Of a DNA stretch of 64,000 nucleotides, positions 1-11,907 are shown piece by piece. A program made the position numbers and the translations under genes. Source of the DNA: Rhodobacteraceae bacterium CCMM004 (lineage in GTDB: Bacteria; Pseudomonadota; Alphaproteobacteria; Rhodobacterales; Rhodobacteraceae). The stretch is from contig RZWH01000008.1 of the NCBI GenBank assembly GCA_004005435.1, forward strand, positions 124,001 to 188,000, in the 5' to 3' direction. The notes under the pieces were generated by a model, which did not search any database, was not told where the DNA came from, and saw nothing but the letters and a program-made list of their open reading frames with translations. The stretch's first letter is position 1; every line of letters begins with the position of its first letter.

Positions 1-105
1 GGTCAGGCCGACGCGGGCGGCGACGGCGGCATAGGGCTCGGCCACCAAAGGCAGGCCCGCCTGCGTCTCGGCAACGATGGCGCGGTCGGCGGGATCGAGG
101 CTCAT
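1..105 (-). CDS. nirH: NirH-like siroheme decarboxylase subunit, 3' part outside window
   Basis: Only the first 35 codons are inside the window; the gene continues past base 1. Its ATG (103-105) overlaps the TGA of the preceding nirG gene in an ATGA junction. The visible N-terminus (MSLDPADRAIVAETQAGLPL) has the form of the Lrp/AsnC-like NirD/G/H/L proteins, which begin with a short Asp-rich helix followed by an 'xGLPLxxxPYxxxAxxxG' helix-turn-helix. In the family these proteins decarboxylate siroheme to 12,18-didecarboxysiroheme during heme d1 synthesis. The assignment as NirH rather than another paralogue rests on its position after nirG and is inferred. Confidence 0.75.
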   Translation of the reverse strand, partial: MSLDPADRAIVAETQAGLPLVAEPYAAVAARVGLT

Positions 106-551
106 GCCGCCACCCGAAAGCCGATGAAGAACTCCTTGAGCTTGGGGAACGCCAGCACCGCGATGCCGGTCTCGGCCTCGATCCGCGCCCGCGCCGTGCC
201 GATCCGCTCTTCCGTCTCGGTGGCCAGGACGAACCACATGTTCAGACGGTGACCGCGCTCGTAGTTGTGGGCGACTTCGGGGTGGGCGTTGACCTGGGCC
301 GCCACGGCGTCGAACCGATCTTGGGGCACCTCCATCGCGCAGAGACAGAACGCGCCCCCCATCGCCGCGGCGTCGTAGAAGGGGCCGAAGCGGGTGACGA
401 TGCCCGCCGCCTTGAGCCGCGAGAGGCGGTCGATCACCTCGTCCTGCGACAGGTCCAGCAGCCGTCCCACCTCGGCAAAGGGCGACGGGCCGATGGGCAC
501 GCCGTCTTGCAGGGCGTTCAGGAGGCGGCTGTCGGTGTGGTCGAGCGTCAT
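102..551 (-). CDS. nirG: NirG, siroheme decarboxylase subunit (Lrp/AsnC-like)
   Basis: A 149-residue cytoplasmic protein of the NirD/L/G/H family, required for decarboxylation of siroheme in heme d1 biosynthesis. The first 60 residues carry an AsnC-type winged helix (DSRLLNALQDGVPIG...DLSQDEVIDRLSRLKAAGIVTRFG), followed by a ferredoxin-like domain containing the family segment 'HNYERGHRLNMWFV'. The start codon overlaps the stop of nirDL (ATGA) and the end overlaps the start of nirH, so translation is probably coupled. Length and order match nirG of Paracoccus-type clusters. It could be called ahbA/ahbB-like, but the nirS context makes the d1 role clear. Confidence 0.88.
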   Translation of the reverse strand: MTLDHTDSRLLNALQDGVPIGPSPFAEVGRLLDLSQDEVIDRLSRLKAAGIVTRFGPFYDAAAMGGAFCLCAMEVPQDRFDAVAAQVNAHPEVAHNYERGHRLNMWFVLATETEERIGTARARIEAETGIAVLAFPKLKEFFIGFRVAA

Positions 552-1543
552 GGCTGGGCCTTCGCGGTTGGGTCGATCAGCGCGCCCGTCTGGCGGAAGC
601 AGCGCAGCGAAAACAGGATGTCGTGGGCGACGCCCCGCAGGCCCGGCAGGGCGCGCGCGTCGTCGAGGACGGCCATCGCCTCGTCCCGGCTGCGCCCATG
701 GATCATGCAGTAGAGCGTGTAGGGCCAGACGCCCGGCACCGCCCGGCGCTGATAGCACAGTGTCACGCCGGGCACCGCGGCTAGGTCCGGCCCGACCTCG
801 GCGGCGCGGTCGGGCGGCAGCTCCCACACCACCATGGCGTTGGCCCGCCAGCCCAGCGCGCGGTGCCTGACGATGACGCCGAAGCGGGTGACGTAGCCCT
901 CGTCGATGAGCCGTGCCGTGCGGTCCAGCGCCGCCGCCTCGTCGAGGCCGCACGCCTCCGTCAGCCCGGCGAAGGGGCGCGAGGTCAGGGGCAGCCCAGA
1001 GGACAGCGCCTGCATCAGCCGCCGGTCCTGCGCGTCGAGCGGCCCCGGCGGCGCGGTGCGGCGGCGCGGCGGCCGCGCCGCGCGGCGCCCGCTGAGATCG
1101 AAGCCCAGGTCGATGTTGAACGGCACGATCAGCGGCAGGTCGAGGACGCGCAGCCCGGTCTGCGCCTCGATGGCGTGGAGGACACGGTCCACATGGTCCC
1201 GGTCGGGACCGGTGGCGACGAACCAGATGTTCCAAGTGTGCTCGCGCAGATAGGAGTGGTTCACGCCGGTCTGGGCGTTGATGATCTCGGCCGTGCGCTC
1301 GACGCCCCAGTCGGGCGCGGCGACGGCGGCCAGGGTGCTGGCGCCGGCGGTGTTCGGGCGGCAGGTGGCGCCGAAGCGCGAGATGGCGCTGCGCTCGGCC
1401 AGGGCACGGAGGCGCGCCACGACCTCGTCCTCGCCGATCCCGACCTGCGCGCCGATGGCGGCAAAGGGCCGCGCCACCACCGGCACATCGCGTTGGAAGT
1501 CGTTGAGGAGGGCGGCGTCGATGTCGGTGAGATCGGCGGTCAT
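548..1543 (-). CDS. nirD-nirL: NirDL, fused siroheme decarboxylase subunits
   Basis: A 331-residue fusion of two NirD/NirL-like units. The N-terminal half (about residues 1-165) has the segment 'VNHSYLREHTWNIWFV', and the C-terminal half repeats the AsnC-like winged helix (DAQDRRLMQALSSGLPLTSRPF) and ends with 'TLCYQRRAVPGVWPYTLYCM'. An Arg/Pro-rich linker near residue 180 joins the halves. The fusion is known from Paracoccus and relatives and acts on siroheme in heme d1 synthesis. I chose the ATG at 1543 because it lies 4 bases after the nirF stop; longer starts would run into nirF. The 3' end overlaps nirG by 4 bases. Confidence 0.9.
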   Translation of the reverse strand: MTADLTDIDAALLNDFQRDVPVVARPFAAIGAQVGIGEDEVVARLRALAERSAISRFGATCRPNTAGASTLAAVAAPDWGVERTAEIINAQTGVNHSYLREHTWNIWFVATGPDRDHVDRVLHAIEAQTGLRVLDLPLIVPFNIDLGFDLSGRRAARPPRRRTAPPGPLDAQDRRLMQALSSGLPLTSRPFAGLTEACGLDEAAALDRTARLIDEGYVTRFGVIVRHRALGWRANAMVVWELPPDRAAEVGPDLAAVPGVTLCYQRRAVPGVWPYTLYCMIHGRSRDEAMAVLDDARALPGLRGVAHDILFSLRCFRQTGALIDPTAKAQP

Positions 1544-1547
1544 GGCG

Positions 1548-2693
1548 TCACAACCCGATCCGGTGTGCGCGCGCGGTGAAGAAGATGCCGGAGGGGCTTT
1601 CGGCCGCGATCTCGCCCACAACCTCGAAGGTGTCGGTATCGTAGATCATCACCGTCCCGGCGTCGCGCACCGAGACCCAGACCTCGTCGCCCCGGGGGCT
1701 GAACTCCATATGCAGGACCCCCGGCCCCGGCGTCAGCGTCCGCAGCACCTCGGCCGTCTGGGTGTCGATCACCTGGACCGTGTCGTTCAGCGGGTGGGCG
1801 AAGTTGACCCAGACCTGCCGCCCGCCGGGCCGCGCGACGGCAAAGACCGGCTGCCCGTGGGTCCGGGTCCGGGCGACCTCGTCGAAGCTCGCGGCATCGA
1901 CCCACAGCACCTCGTGCCGGCCGACGGCGGGGAGGACGAAGCGGTCGCCGGCCAGGGCCCAGCCCTCCAGATGCGGCATCTTGTAGACCGGCAGGGGCTC
2001 TTCGCCGCGGCCGTAGCCGGGCAGGATCCGCCGCGGAACGGGGCGCTCCTGCCAGAGGTCGAGCGCGGTCAGCCCATCCTCGCCGAAGAGCCCGGCGATG
2101 TAGGTCCGCCCGTCGCCCGACACCAGCGCGTCGTAGGGGTTGGCGCCGATGCCCTCGATCACGGTGACGGCGGGTTCGGGGCCGGAGAGGTCGGCGATCC
2201 AGGTCTCGCCGTCGTCCCAGGTGGTGAAGGCGAAACGCCGCCCGGGCACGTCCACCAAGCCGATGGTCTTGGCCCCGGTGTCGAAGCGGGCGACGGGCGC
2301 CAGCGTTTCGGCGTCGAACACCCGCACGCCGCCGGGATCATAGTTCGCCACCGCCACCAGGTCGCCGTCGTCCGAGATGGCCCCGCCGATGGAGTTGCCC
2401 GCCTGGATCACCCGCCCGACGATGGCCCCGGTCAGGAGGTCCAGCTTGGTCAGCGCGCCGTCGCGACCGAAGACGAAGGCGTGGCGGGCGTCGTCGGAAA
2501 ACACGACCGAGGCGTGGGAGAGATCGCCCAGGCCCTCCACCCGCTCCAGCGCGGTGCGGTCCGACCGATCGACGATCAGGACACTGCCCGTGGCCCGTTC
2601 GATGACCACGCCCAGATCGCCGGTCGAGCGGAGCGTGTCGGCGGTCGCGGGAGCCGCGAGGGCGGCGAGGATCAGGGCGGCGGTGCGGAACAT
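1548..2693 (-). CDS. nirF: NirF, heme d1 biosynthesis protein
   Basis: A 381-residue periplasmic protein with a clear Sec signal peptide (MFRTAALILAALAAPATA). The rest is an eight-bladed propeller-like sequence related to the d1 domain of NirS, with repeated 'V-DRSD', 'VAVANYDPGGVRVFDAET' and 'GVLHMEFSPRGDEVWVSVRD' blades. In known systems NirF dehydrogenates or carries a late d1 precursor and interacts with NirN and NirS. It sits between nirC and nirDL in one operon with short gaps. Identification is by family pattern and position. No cytochrome motif is present, which separates it from NirN and NirS. Confidence 0.92.
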   Translation of the reverse strand: MFRTAALILAALAAPATADTLRSTGDLGVVIERATGSVLIVDRSDRTALERVEGLGDLSHASVVFSDDARHAFVFGRDGALTKLDLLTGAIVGRVIQAGNSIGGAISDDGDLVAVANYDPGGVRVFDAETLAPVARFDTGAKTIGLVDVPGRRFAFTTWDDGETWIADLSGPEPAVTVIEGIGANPYDALVSGDGRTYIAGLFGEDGLTALDLWQERPVPRRILPGYGRGEEPLPVYKMPHLEGWALAGDRFVLPAVGRHEVLWVDAASFDEVARTRTHGQPVFAVARPGGRQVWVNFAHPLNDTVQVIDTQTAEVLRTLTPGPGVLHMEFSPRGDEVWVSVRDAGTVMIYDTDTFEVVGEIAAESPSGIFFTARAHRIGL

Positions 2694-2697
2694 GGCG

Positions 2698-3153
2698 TCA
2701 CTCCACGGTGAGAAGGTAGCGGGCGATCCAGGCGGCCTCGTCCTCGGTCATGATCGGGCGCCAGGCCGGCATGGCGGTGCCGGGGATACCGTCTAGGATC
2801 ACCTCGGCCAGGGCGGCGGCGTCCCAGTGGGCGAGCGCCTCGCGCCTCAGATCGCTGCCGAGGCCGCCCTTGCGGGTCAGGCCGTGGCACGATCCGCAGT
2901 CCTGGAGCACCAGCCGCTCCAGCCGGGCGGGGTCGACCCCGCCCTCGGAGGCCGTGGCCGAAGCAGCCCACAACGCGGCGAGGGCCAAGGCGGCGGCGCG
3001 TGCGAGCCGATGCCGTGTGCCGAGGGAAGCGCCGTTTCGAGGAGAGGCGCGAAAGCGCCGCGCCCTAGGGATGGGACGGCGCGGCCCGGCCTGCGGCCGG
3101 GCGGCGGCGCGGCACCGGGCCGTGCCGGACGGGTGATGTCCTGCACTAGGCAT
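2698..3153 (-). CDS. nirC: NirC, small c-type cytochrome (c55X) with an unusual leader
   Basis: The mature part is a single-heme periplasmic cytochrome c with CGSCH as the heme site and 'GIPGTAMPAW' supplying the distal Met, typical of NirC, an electron donor or maturation partner of cd1 nitrite reductase. The hydrophobic signal core is AALALAALWAASATA. The only in-frame ATG (3153) overlaps the nirE end and gives about 50 mostly Arg/Pro residues before that core. No in-frame ATG, GTG or sensible TTG lies closer. The extra stretch holds two GC hairpins and looks like intergenic DNA that became open, so the true start is uncertain. Confidence 0.78.
   Translation of the reverse strand: MPSAGHHPSGTARCRAAARPQAGPRRPIPRARRFRASPRNGASLGTRHRLARAAALALAALWAASATASEGGVDPARLERLVLQDCGSCHGLTRKGGLGSDLRREALAHWDAAALAEVILDGIPGTAMPAWRPIMTEDEAAWIARYLLTVE
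3084..3102. repeat. GC-rich hairpin inside the nirC leader
   Basis: Perfect inverted repeat of 8 bp (GCCCGGCC / GGCCGGGC) around a 3-base loop. A second small hairpin (GGCGC-GAAA-GCGCC) lies at about 3047-3060. Both fall in the dubious N-terminal extension of nirC, which suggests that this stretch is or was intercistronic sequence that forms RNA structure between nirE and nirC. Confidence 0.5.
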
Positions 3154-3940
3154 GGGCGCCCTCCGCCAAGTGCGGCGCGTGCAGCGCGACCTCAGGCAGC
3201 ACCGCCTGCCCCGCTTCGGCCAGCGCGACGACCCGGCCCACGACGAACAGCACCGGGCTGGGCAGCGCCCGGATCACCGGGTCGGCGCCGACGCGGCCCA
3301 GCGACGAGGTCGCGCGCGCCTCGTCGGGCGTCGTCACCTTGGACACGGCCAGGACGGGCATGTCGCGCGACAGTCCGGCGGCGATCAGACGCGCCGCGAT
3401 CTCGGCCATGTTCGCCGCGCCCATGTAGACGACGAGCGTGGTGTCGGGATCGGCCAGGCCGTCCCAGTCCAACTCCAGCGGCGCGTCGCCCTTGCGATGG
3501 CCGGTGACGTAGCGCACGCCGGTGGCGCAGTCGCGCTCGGTCAGGGGCATCCCCAGCGACGCCGCGGCGCCCTGGGCGGCGGTGATCCCCGGCACGACCT
3601 CGACCGCGATGCCGGCCCGTCGGAGCACCGCCGCCTCCTCGGACCCGCGGCCGAAGATGAAGGGATCGCCGCCCTTGAGCCGGACCACATGGGCGCCGGT
3701 CATCGCCAGATCGACCAGGAGCGCGTTGATGTCGTCCTGGGGCACGGGGTGGAACCCAGCCCTCTTGCCCACCGGGATGCGGCGGGCGCCGGGGCGGGCC
3801 AGATCGACGATGGCGGTGGGCACCAGCCGGTCGTGGACCACGACGTCGGCGTCGAGGATGCGCCGCGCGGCGCGCAGGGTCAAGAGCTCGGGATCGCCCG
3901 GACCGGCGCCGACGAGGCTGACTGTGCCGAAGGGTTTCAT
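3146..3940 (-). CDS. nirE: NirE, uroporphyrinogen-III C-methyltransferase
   Basis: A 264-residue SAM-dependent methyltransferase that converts uroporphyrinogen III to precorrin-2, the first committed step towards siroheme and heme d1. Visible SUMT motifs in order are 'VGAGPGDPELLTLRA' near residue 7, 'VVHDRLV', 'GKRAGFHPVPQDDIN', 'VVRLKGGDPFIFGRG', and 'TLVVYMG' with 'SKVTTPDEA' towards the end. I chose the ATG at 3940 because an AAGGAGA ribosome-binding site lies 7 bases upstream; an earlier ATG lacks one. It is separate from the CysG fusion type. Position directly after nirS points to a dedicated d1 enzyme (NirE) rather than a B12 gene (cobA). Confidence 0.92.
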   Translation of the reverse strand: MKPFGTVSLVGAGPGDPELLTLRAARRILDADVVVHDRLVPTAIVDLARPGARRIPVGKRAGFHPVPQDDINALLVDLAMTGAHVVRLKGGDPFIFGRGSEEAAVLRRAGIAVEVVPGITAAQGAAASLGMPLTERDCATGVRYVTGHRKGDAPLELDWDGLADPDTTLVVYMGAANMAEIAARLIAAGLSRDMPVLAVSKVTTPDEARATSSLGRVGADPVIRALPSPVLFVVGRVVALAEAGQAVLPEVALHAPHLAEGAHA

Positions 3941-3992
3941 GGGGCGGTCTCCTTGGGGTCTGTGCCGCGCGGCCATCGGGAAACTGTGGGGG

Positions 3993-4019
3993 GCCGGGGG
4001 CGCACAGGGCGCCCCCGGC
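3993..4019 (-). terminator. Intercistronic hairpin between nirS and nirE
   Basis: Perfect 11-bp inverted repeat (GCCGGGGGCGC / GCGCCCCCGGC) with a 5-base loop, placed just after the nirS stop. There is no T-run, so it is more likely a processing or mRNA-stabilising structure or an attenuator than a full terminator. It would let nirS mRNA accumulate above the d1-synthesis genes. Confidence 0.6.
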
Positions 4020-4027
4020 GGAGCGCG

Positions 4028-7940
<3,913 letters not shown>

Positions 7941-7944
<4 letters not shown>

Positions 7945-9131
7945 CCGCCATCCTGTCGCGCCTCTTCGGCGAAGGATTCCGCATCTTCTTTCTCGCCGCC
8001 GGGCTCTTCGGCCTGGTCTCGGTGCTCTATTGGGAGATGTGGCTGGGGGTGCACGCGCTGGGCGGGATGGTCTCGGACCACCCCTTCGCCCAGGCGCCGC
8101 ATCTGTGGCACGCCCACGAGATGATATTCGGCTATGCCGGGGCGGCGCTGGGCGGGTTCTTCCTCACCGCGGTGCCGAACTGGACGGGGGCCAAGGCCGC
8201 GCGCCATGTCTTCATCGCCGGGGCGGCGGGGCTGTGGCTGGCCGGCCGCGTGGCGCTGTGGCTATCGGCCAGCCTGCCGCCGGTGCTGGTCGCCACGGTC
8301 GACCTGGCCTTCGTGCCACTGCTCGCGGCCAAGATCCTCAGCCAGCTTCTCAAGCGCCCCAAACCGCAGAACATGATGTTCCTGGGCCTCCTGGCGCTGT
8401 TGTGGCTGTCGAACGCCGCGGTGCACGCCGACTGGATCGGCATCGGCGGGCCGGGGGCCGAGGTCGGGCTGCGCGCGGGCCTGTTGGCGGTCTGTGCGAC
8501 CATCGCCGTGCTCGGCGGCCGCGTGACCCCTGCCTTCACCCGCAACGCGATGGTCCGCGCGGGGCGCGAAGACCGCCTGCCGCGCGCGCATCGGCCCCTG
8601 GAGATCCCCGGGATCGCGTTGGCCGTGCTGCTGCCCGCGGCGGTCCTGGCGGGCGTCGGCGACGTCTGGGCCGGCGCCGTCGCGGTGCTCTGCGGCACGG
8701 CGCAGCTCCTCCGCCTGGCGGGGTGGCGGGGTCTGTGGACCCTGGGCCAGCCGATCCTGTGGAGCCTGCACCTGGCCTTTGCCATGCTGGGGATCGGTTA
8801 CCTGCTGCTGGGCCTCGCCTGGCTCGGATGGGGCAGCGAGGTCGCCGCCCTGCACGTCCTGGGAATCGGCGCCGTGGGCGGCATGACGCTCGCGGTGATG
8901 AGCCGGGCGATCCTGGGCCACACCGGCCGCGCGCTGGTGGCGCCGGGGCCGATCGCGCTGGCGTTCGCGCTGATGGCGCTGGCGGCGGTGGTGCGCTGGA
9001 TCGGCTCGTCGGCGGGGATGGGCGGCTACTTCGCCGCGATGCTCATCGCCGGGGCGGCCTGGTCGCTGGCCATGGCGCTCTTCGTCGCGACGCTGCTTCC
9101 GGCGCTCTTGGGGCCCAAGGTCCGGGACTGA
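7941..9131 (+). CDS. nnrS: NnrS, heme-copper membrane protein of NO metabolism
   Basis: A 396-residue polytopic membrane protein with about twelve hydrophobic helices. Hallmarks are 'RIFFLAAGLFGLVSVLYW', 'HLWHAHEMIFGYAGAALGGFFLTAVPNWTG', 'VLGGRVTPAFTRNAM' and 'GGMTLAVMSRAILGHTGR', all typical of NnrS. The family binds heme and copper and protects against NO stress; its biochemical reaction is not settled. The ATG overlaps the nirI stop (ATGA), so both are co-translated. In Paracoccus nirX occupies a comparable place, so replacement of nirX by nnrS is a local feature. Confidence 0.92.
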
Positions 9132-9163
9132 CCGCGCGCGGCCCACGACATTCGCACCACGGC

Positions 9164-9177
9164 TTGACGTTGGTTAA
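9164..9177. promoter_or_regulatory. NNR/Dnr-type box upstream of norC
   Basis: TTGACGTTGGTTAA, TTGAC-N4-GTTAA, 63 bases before the norC ATG. It is identical over all 14 bases to the reverse complement of the box in front of hemA (16848-16861). Likely bound by the Crp/Fnr regulator encoded at 14790-15503 to activate norCBQDEF in response to NO. Confidence 0.85.
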
Positions 9178-9240
9178 GGCCGCCCGCGCGCCCTGCCCGC
9201 ACCTTCGGCCCACCCTCTCCCTCCGCGAAGGAGCACACCC

Positions 9241-9693
9241 ATGAAAGACGTCATGACGAAGAGCATGGCCCGAAACGTCTTCTACGGCGGATCGCTGTTC
9301 TTCCTCGTCATCTTCCTCGGCCTCAGCGTTCACAGCCATCTCTACATCGTCAACACCTCCACCGCGTCGATGCCCCTCGACGACAGCGTCGCGCGGGGCA
9401 AGAGGGTGTGGGAGGACCACGCCTGCATCAACTGTCACACCATCCTCGGCGAGGGCGCCTATTACGCGCCCGAGGTCGGCAACGTGATGACCCGCTGGGG
9501 CGTGCTCGACGATCCCGACGGCGCCTTCGAGACGCTCAAAGGCTGGATCGAGGCGATGCCCACCGGGATCGAGGGCCGCCGCCAGATGCCGCGGTTCGAG
9601 TTGTCCGACGAAGAGATCCGCGACCTCGCCAACTTCCTGATCTGGACGGACATGATCGACGCGCAGGGCTGGCCGCCCAACGACGCCGGCTGA
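9241..9693 (+). CDS. norC: Nitric oxide reductase cytochrome c subunit
   Basis: A 150-residue membrane-anchored cytochrome c that passes electrons to NorB. One N-terminal helix (VFYGGSLFFLVIFLGLSVHSH) serves as an uncleaved anchor. The heme site CINCH is at residues 62-66 and is followed by 'TILGEGAYYAPEVGNV', a NorC signature; 'RRQMPRFELSDEEI' supplies the Met ligand. A strong AAGGAG site precedes the ATG. It heads the norCBQDEF operon under its own Crp/Fnr box. Confidence 0.98.
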   Translation: MKDVMTKSMARNVFYGGSLFFLVIFLGLSVHSHLYIVNTSTASMPLDDSVARGKRVWEDHACINCHTILGEGAYYAPEVGNVMTRWGVLDDPDGAFETLKGWIEAMPTGIEGRRQMPRFELSDEEIRDLANFLIWTDMIDAQGWPPNDAG

Positions 9694-9707
9694 AAAGGAG
9701 CCGAGAG

Positions 9708-11087
9708 ATGAAATACCAAACGCAGAAAATCGCCTATGTCTACTTCGCCACCGCGCTGGGACTGTTCGCGATCCAGGTTCTGGGCGGGCTCTTGGCGGGG
9801 TGGATCTATGTGGCGCCCAACACCCTGTCCGAACTCCTGCCATTCAACATCGTGCGGATGCTGCACACCAACAGCCTGATCGTCTGGCTGCTCCTGGGCT
9901 TCTTCGGCGCCGCCTATTTCCTGGTGCCCGAAGAGGCCGAACGCGAGGTGCACTCGACGACGCTGGCCTATCTGCAACTGGCCATCCTGGTGCTGGGCAC
10001 CCTGGGCGTGGTCGTCACCTACGTCTTCGACCTCTTCGCCGGCAACTGGCTCTTGGGCAAGGAGGGGCGCGAGTTCCTGGAACAGCCCAAATGGGTCAAG
10101 GCCGGGATCGTCGTCGCCGCCCTGATCTTTCTCTACAACATCACAATGACGTCGCTCAAAGGGCGCAAGACGGCGATCACCAACATCCTGCTCCTGGGCC
10201 TCTGGGGCCTGGCGCTGCTGTTTCTGTTCTCCTTCTACAACCCGTCGAACCTGGGTCTGGACAAGATGTATTGGTGGTATGTGGTCCACCTCTGGGTCGA
10301 GGGCGTGTGGGAGCTGATCATGGCCTCGATCCTAGCCTATCTGATGCTCAAGCTGACGGGCGTGGACCGCGAGGTGGTCGAGAAATGGCTCTACGTCATC
10401 GTCGCCGCCGCGCTGTTCTCTGGCATCCTGGGCACCGGCCACCACTATTACTGGATCGGCACGCCGGGATATTGGCAGTGGATCGGCTCGATCTTCTCCT
10501 CGCTCGAAGTCGTGCCGTTCTTTGCAATGATGGCCTTCGCCTTTGTCATGGTGTGGAAGGGCCGGCGCGAGCACCCCAACAAGGCCGCGCTCCTGTGGTC
10601 GCTTGGCTGCGCGACGCTGGCGTTCTTCGGCGCAGGGGTCTGGGGGTTCCTGCACACGCTGCACGGGGTGAACTACTACACCCACGGCACCCAGATCACG
10701 GCCGCGCACGGGCACCTGGCGTTCTTCGGCGCCTACGTGTCGTTGAACCTGGCGATCATCACCTACGCCATGCCGATCCTCAAAGGGCGCGACCCCTACA
10801 ACCAGGTGCTGAACATGGCATCGTTCTGGATGATGGCGGGGGGCATGACGTTCATGACCTTCGTGCTGACCTTTGCCGGGACGGTGCAGACGCATCTGCA
10901 ACGGGTCATGGGCCTCGACTACATGGGGGTGCAGGACGAACTCGCCATCTTCTACTGGATGCGGTTCGGCGCGGGGGTGGTGTTCGTGCTGGGCGCGCTC
11001 CTGTTCATCTACGCCATCTTCGTGCCCAAGCGTGAGGTGATCGAGCCCCGCGATCCCGCCACCGCCCAAGACCTCCCCGCGGAGTGA
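9708..11087 (+). CDS. norB: Nitric oxide reductase catalytic subunit
   Basis: A 459-residue heme-copper-oxidase-like integral membrane protein with about twelve helices that reduces NO to N2O at a heme b3-FeB site. His ligand segments are visible: 'MLHTNSLIVW', 'GTGHHYYWIG', 'LHTLHGVNYYTHGTQ' and 'AAHGHLAFFGAY'; 'WVEGVWELIMAS' holds the conserved Glu residues. Length matches the cytochrome c-dependent cNorB type. It lacks the N-terminal extension of quinol-type qNor, in agreement with the separate norC. The start follows AAAAGGAG, 14 bases after norC. Confidence 0.98.
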   Translation: MKYQTQKIAYVYFATALGLFAIQVLGGLLAGWIYVAPNTLSELLPFNIVRMLHTNSLIVWLLLGFFGAAYFLVPEEAEREVHSTTLAYLQLAILVLGTLGVVVTYVFDLFAGNWLLGKEGREFLEQPKWVKAGIVVAALIFLYNITMTSLKGRKTAITNILLLGLWGLALLFLFSFYNPSNLGLDKMYWWYVVHLWVEGVWELIMASILAYLMLKLTGVDREVVEKWLYVIVAAALFSGILGTGHHYYWIGTPGYWQWIGSIFSSLEVVPFFAMMAFAFVMVWKGRREHPNKAALLWSLGCATLAFFGAGVWGFLHTLHGVNYYTHGTQITAAHGHLAFFGAYVSLNLAIITYAMPILKGRDPYNQVLNMASFWMMAGGMTFMTFVLTFAGTVQTHLQRVMGLDYMGVQDELAIFYWMRFGAGVVFVLGALLFIYAIFVPKREVIEPRDPATAQDLPAE

Positions 11088-11092
11088 GGGCG

Positions 11093-11899
11093 ATGGACGG
11101 ATCTCCGACGACACGGGACGGGGCCGAGGCCCCGTTCTACCTCCCCCAGGGCGACGAATGCGCCCTGTTCGAGGCGGCGGCGCGGCACGACCTGCCGCTC
11201 CTGCTCAAAGGCCCCACCGGCTGTGGCAAGACGCGGTTCGTGGCGCACATGGCGGCGCGGCTGGGACGACCGCTCTATACGGTGGCCTGCCACGACGACC
11301 TGACCGCCGCCGACCTGGTCGGTCGATACCTGCTCAAGGGCGGCGAGACGGTGTGGGTCGACGGGCCGCTGACCCGTGCGGTGCGCGAGGGCGCGATCTG
11401 CTACCTCGACGAGGTGGTGGAGGCGCGCAAGGACGTGACCGTGGTGCTGCACCCCCTCACCGACGACCGCCGCATCCTGCCCATCGACCGCACAGGAGAA
11501 GAGCTGCAGGCCGCGCCCGGCTTCATGCTCGTGGCGTCCTACAACCCCGGCTATCAGAACATCCTCAAGACGCTCAAGCCGTCGACCCGGCAACGCTTCC
11601 TCGCGCTCGAGTTCGGCTTCCCCCCGCCCGCGCGCGAGGCCGAGATCGTCGCGGCCGAGAGCGGCCTGCCCGCCGACCGGGCCGCGCCGCTGGTGCGTCT
11701 GGCGGGCAAGCTGCGCGCGCTCAAGGGGCAGGACCTGGAAGAGGGCGTCTCGACCCGTCTCGTCGTCTACGCGGCGACGCTCATCGCCGGCGGGTTGCCG
11801 GTGGAGCGCGCCATCCATACCGCGATGATCGAACCTCTCACCGACGAAGAGGATGTCAAACGCGGACTGCTCGATCTCGTCACTGCCGTCTTCGGGTGA
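11093..11899 (+). CDS. norQ: NorQ, MoxR-type AAA+ ATPase for NO reductase activation
   Basis: A 268-residue cytoplasmic AAA+ protein. Walker A is GPTGCGKT at residues 40-47, Walker B is 'AICYLDEVVEA', and sensor 1 is 'LVASYNPGYQN'. CbbQ/NirQ/NorQ proteins work with a VWA partner (here NorD) to insert the non-heme iron in NorB. The ATG at 11093 follows a GAGGG site; a GTG at 11084 inside the norB stop is an alternative start. Gene order norB-norQ-norD is canonical. Confidence 0.95.
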   Translation: MDGSPTTRDGAEAPFYLPQGDECALFEAAARHDLPLLLKGPTGCGKTRFVAHMAARLGRPLYTVACHDDLTAADLVGRYLLKGGETVWVDGPLTRAVREGAICYLDEVVEARKDVTVVLHPLTDDRRILPIDRTGEELQAAPGFMLVASYNPGYQNILKTLKPSTRQRFLALEFGFPPPAREAEIVAAESGLPADRAAPLVRLAGKLRALKGQDLEEGVSTRLVVYAATLIAGGLPVERAIHTAMIEPLTDEEDVKRGLLDLVTAVFG

Positions 11900-11907
11900 G
11901 GCACGGC

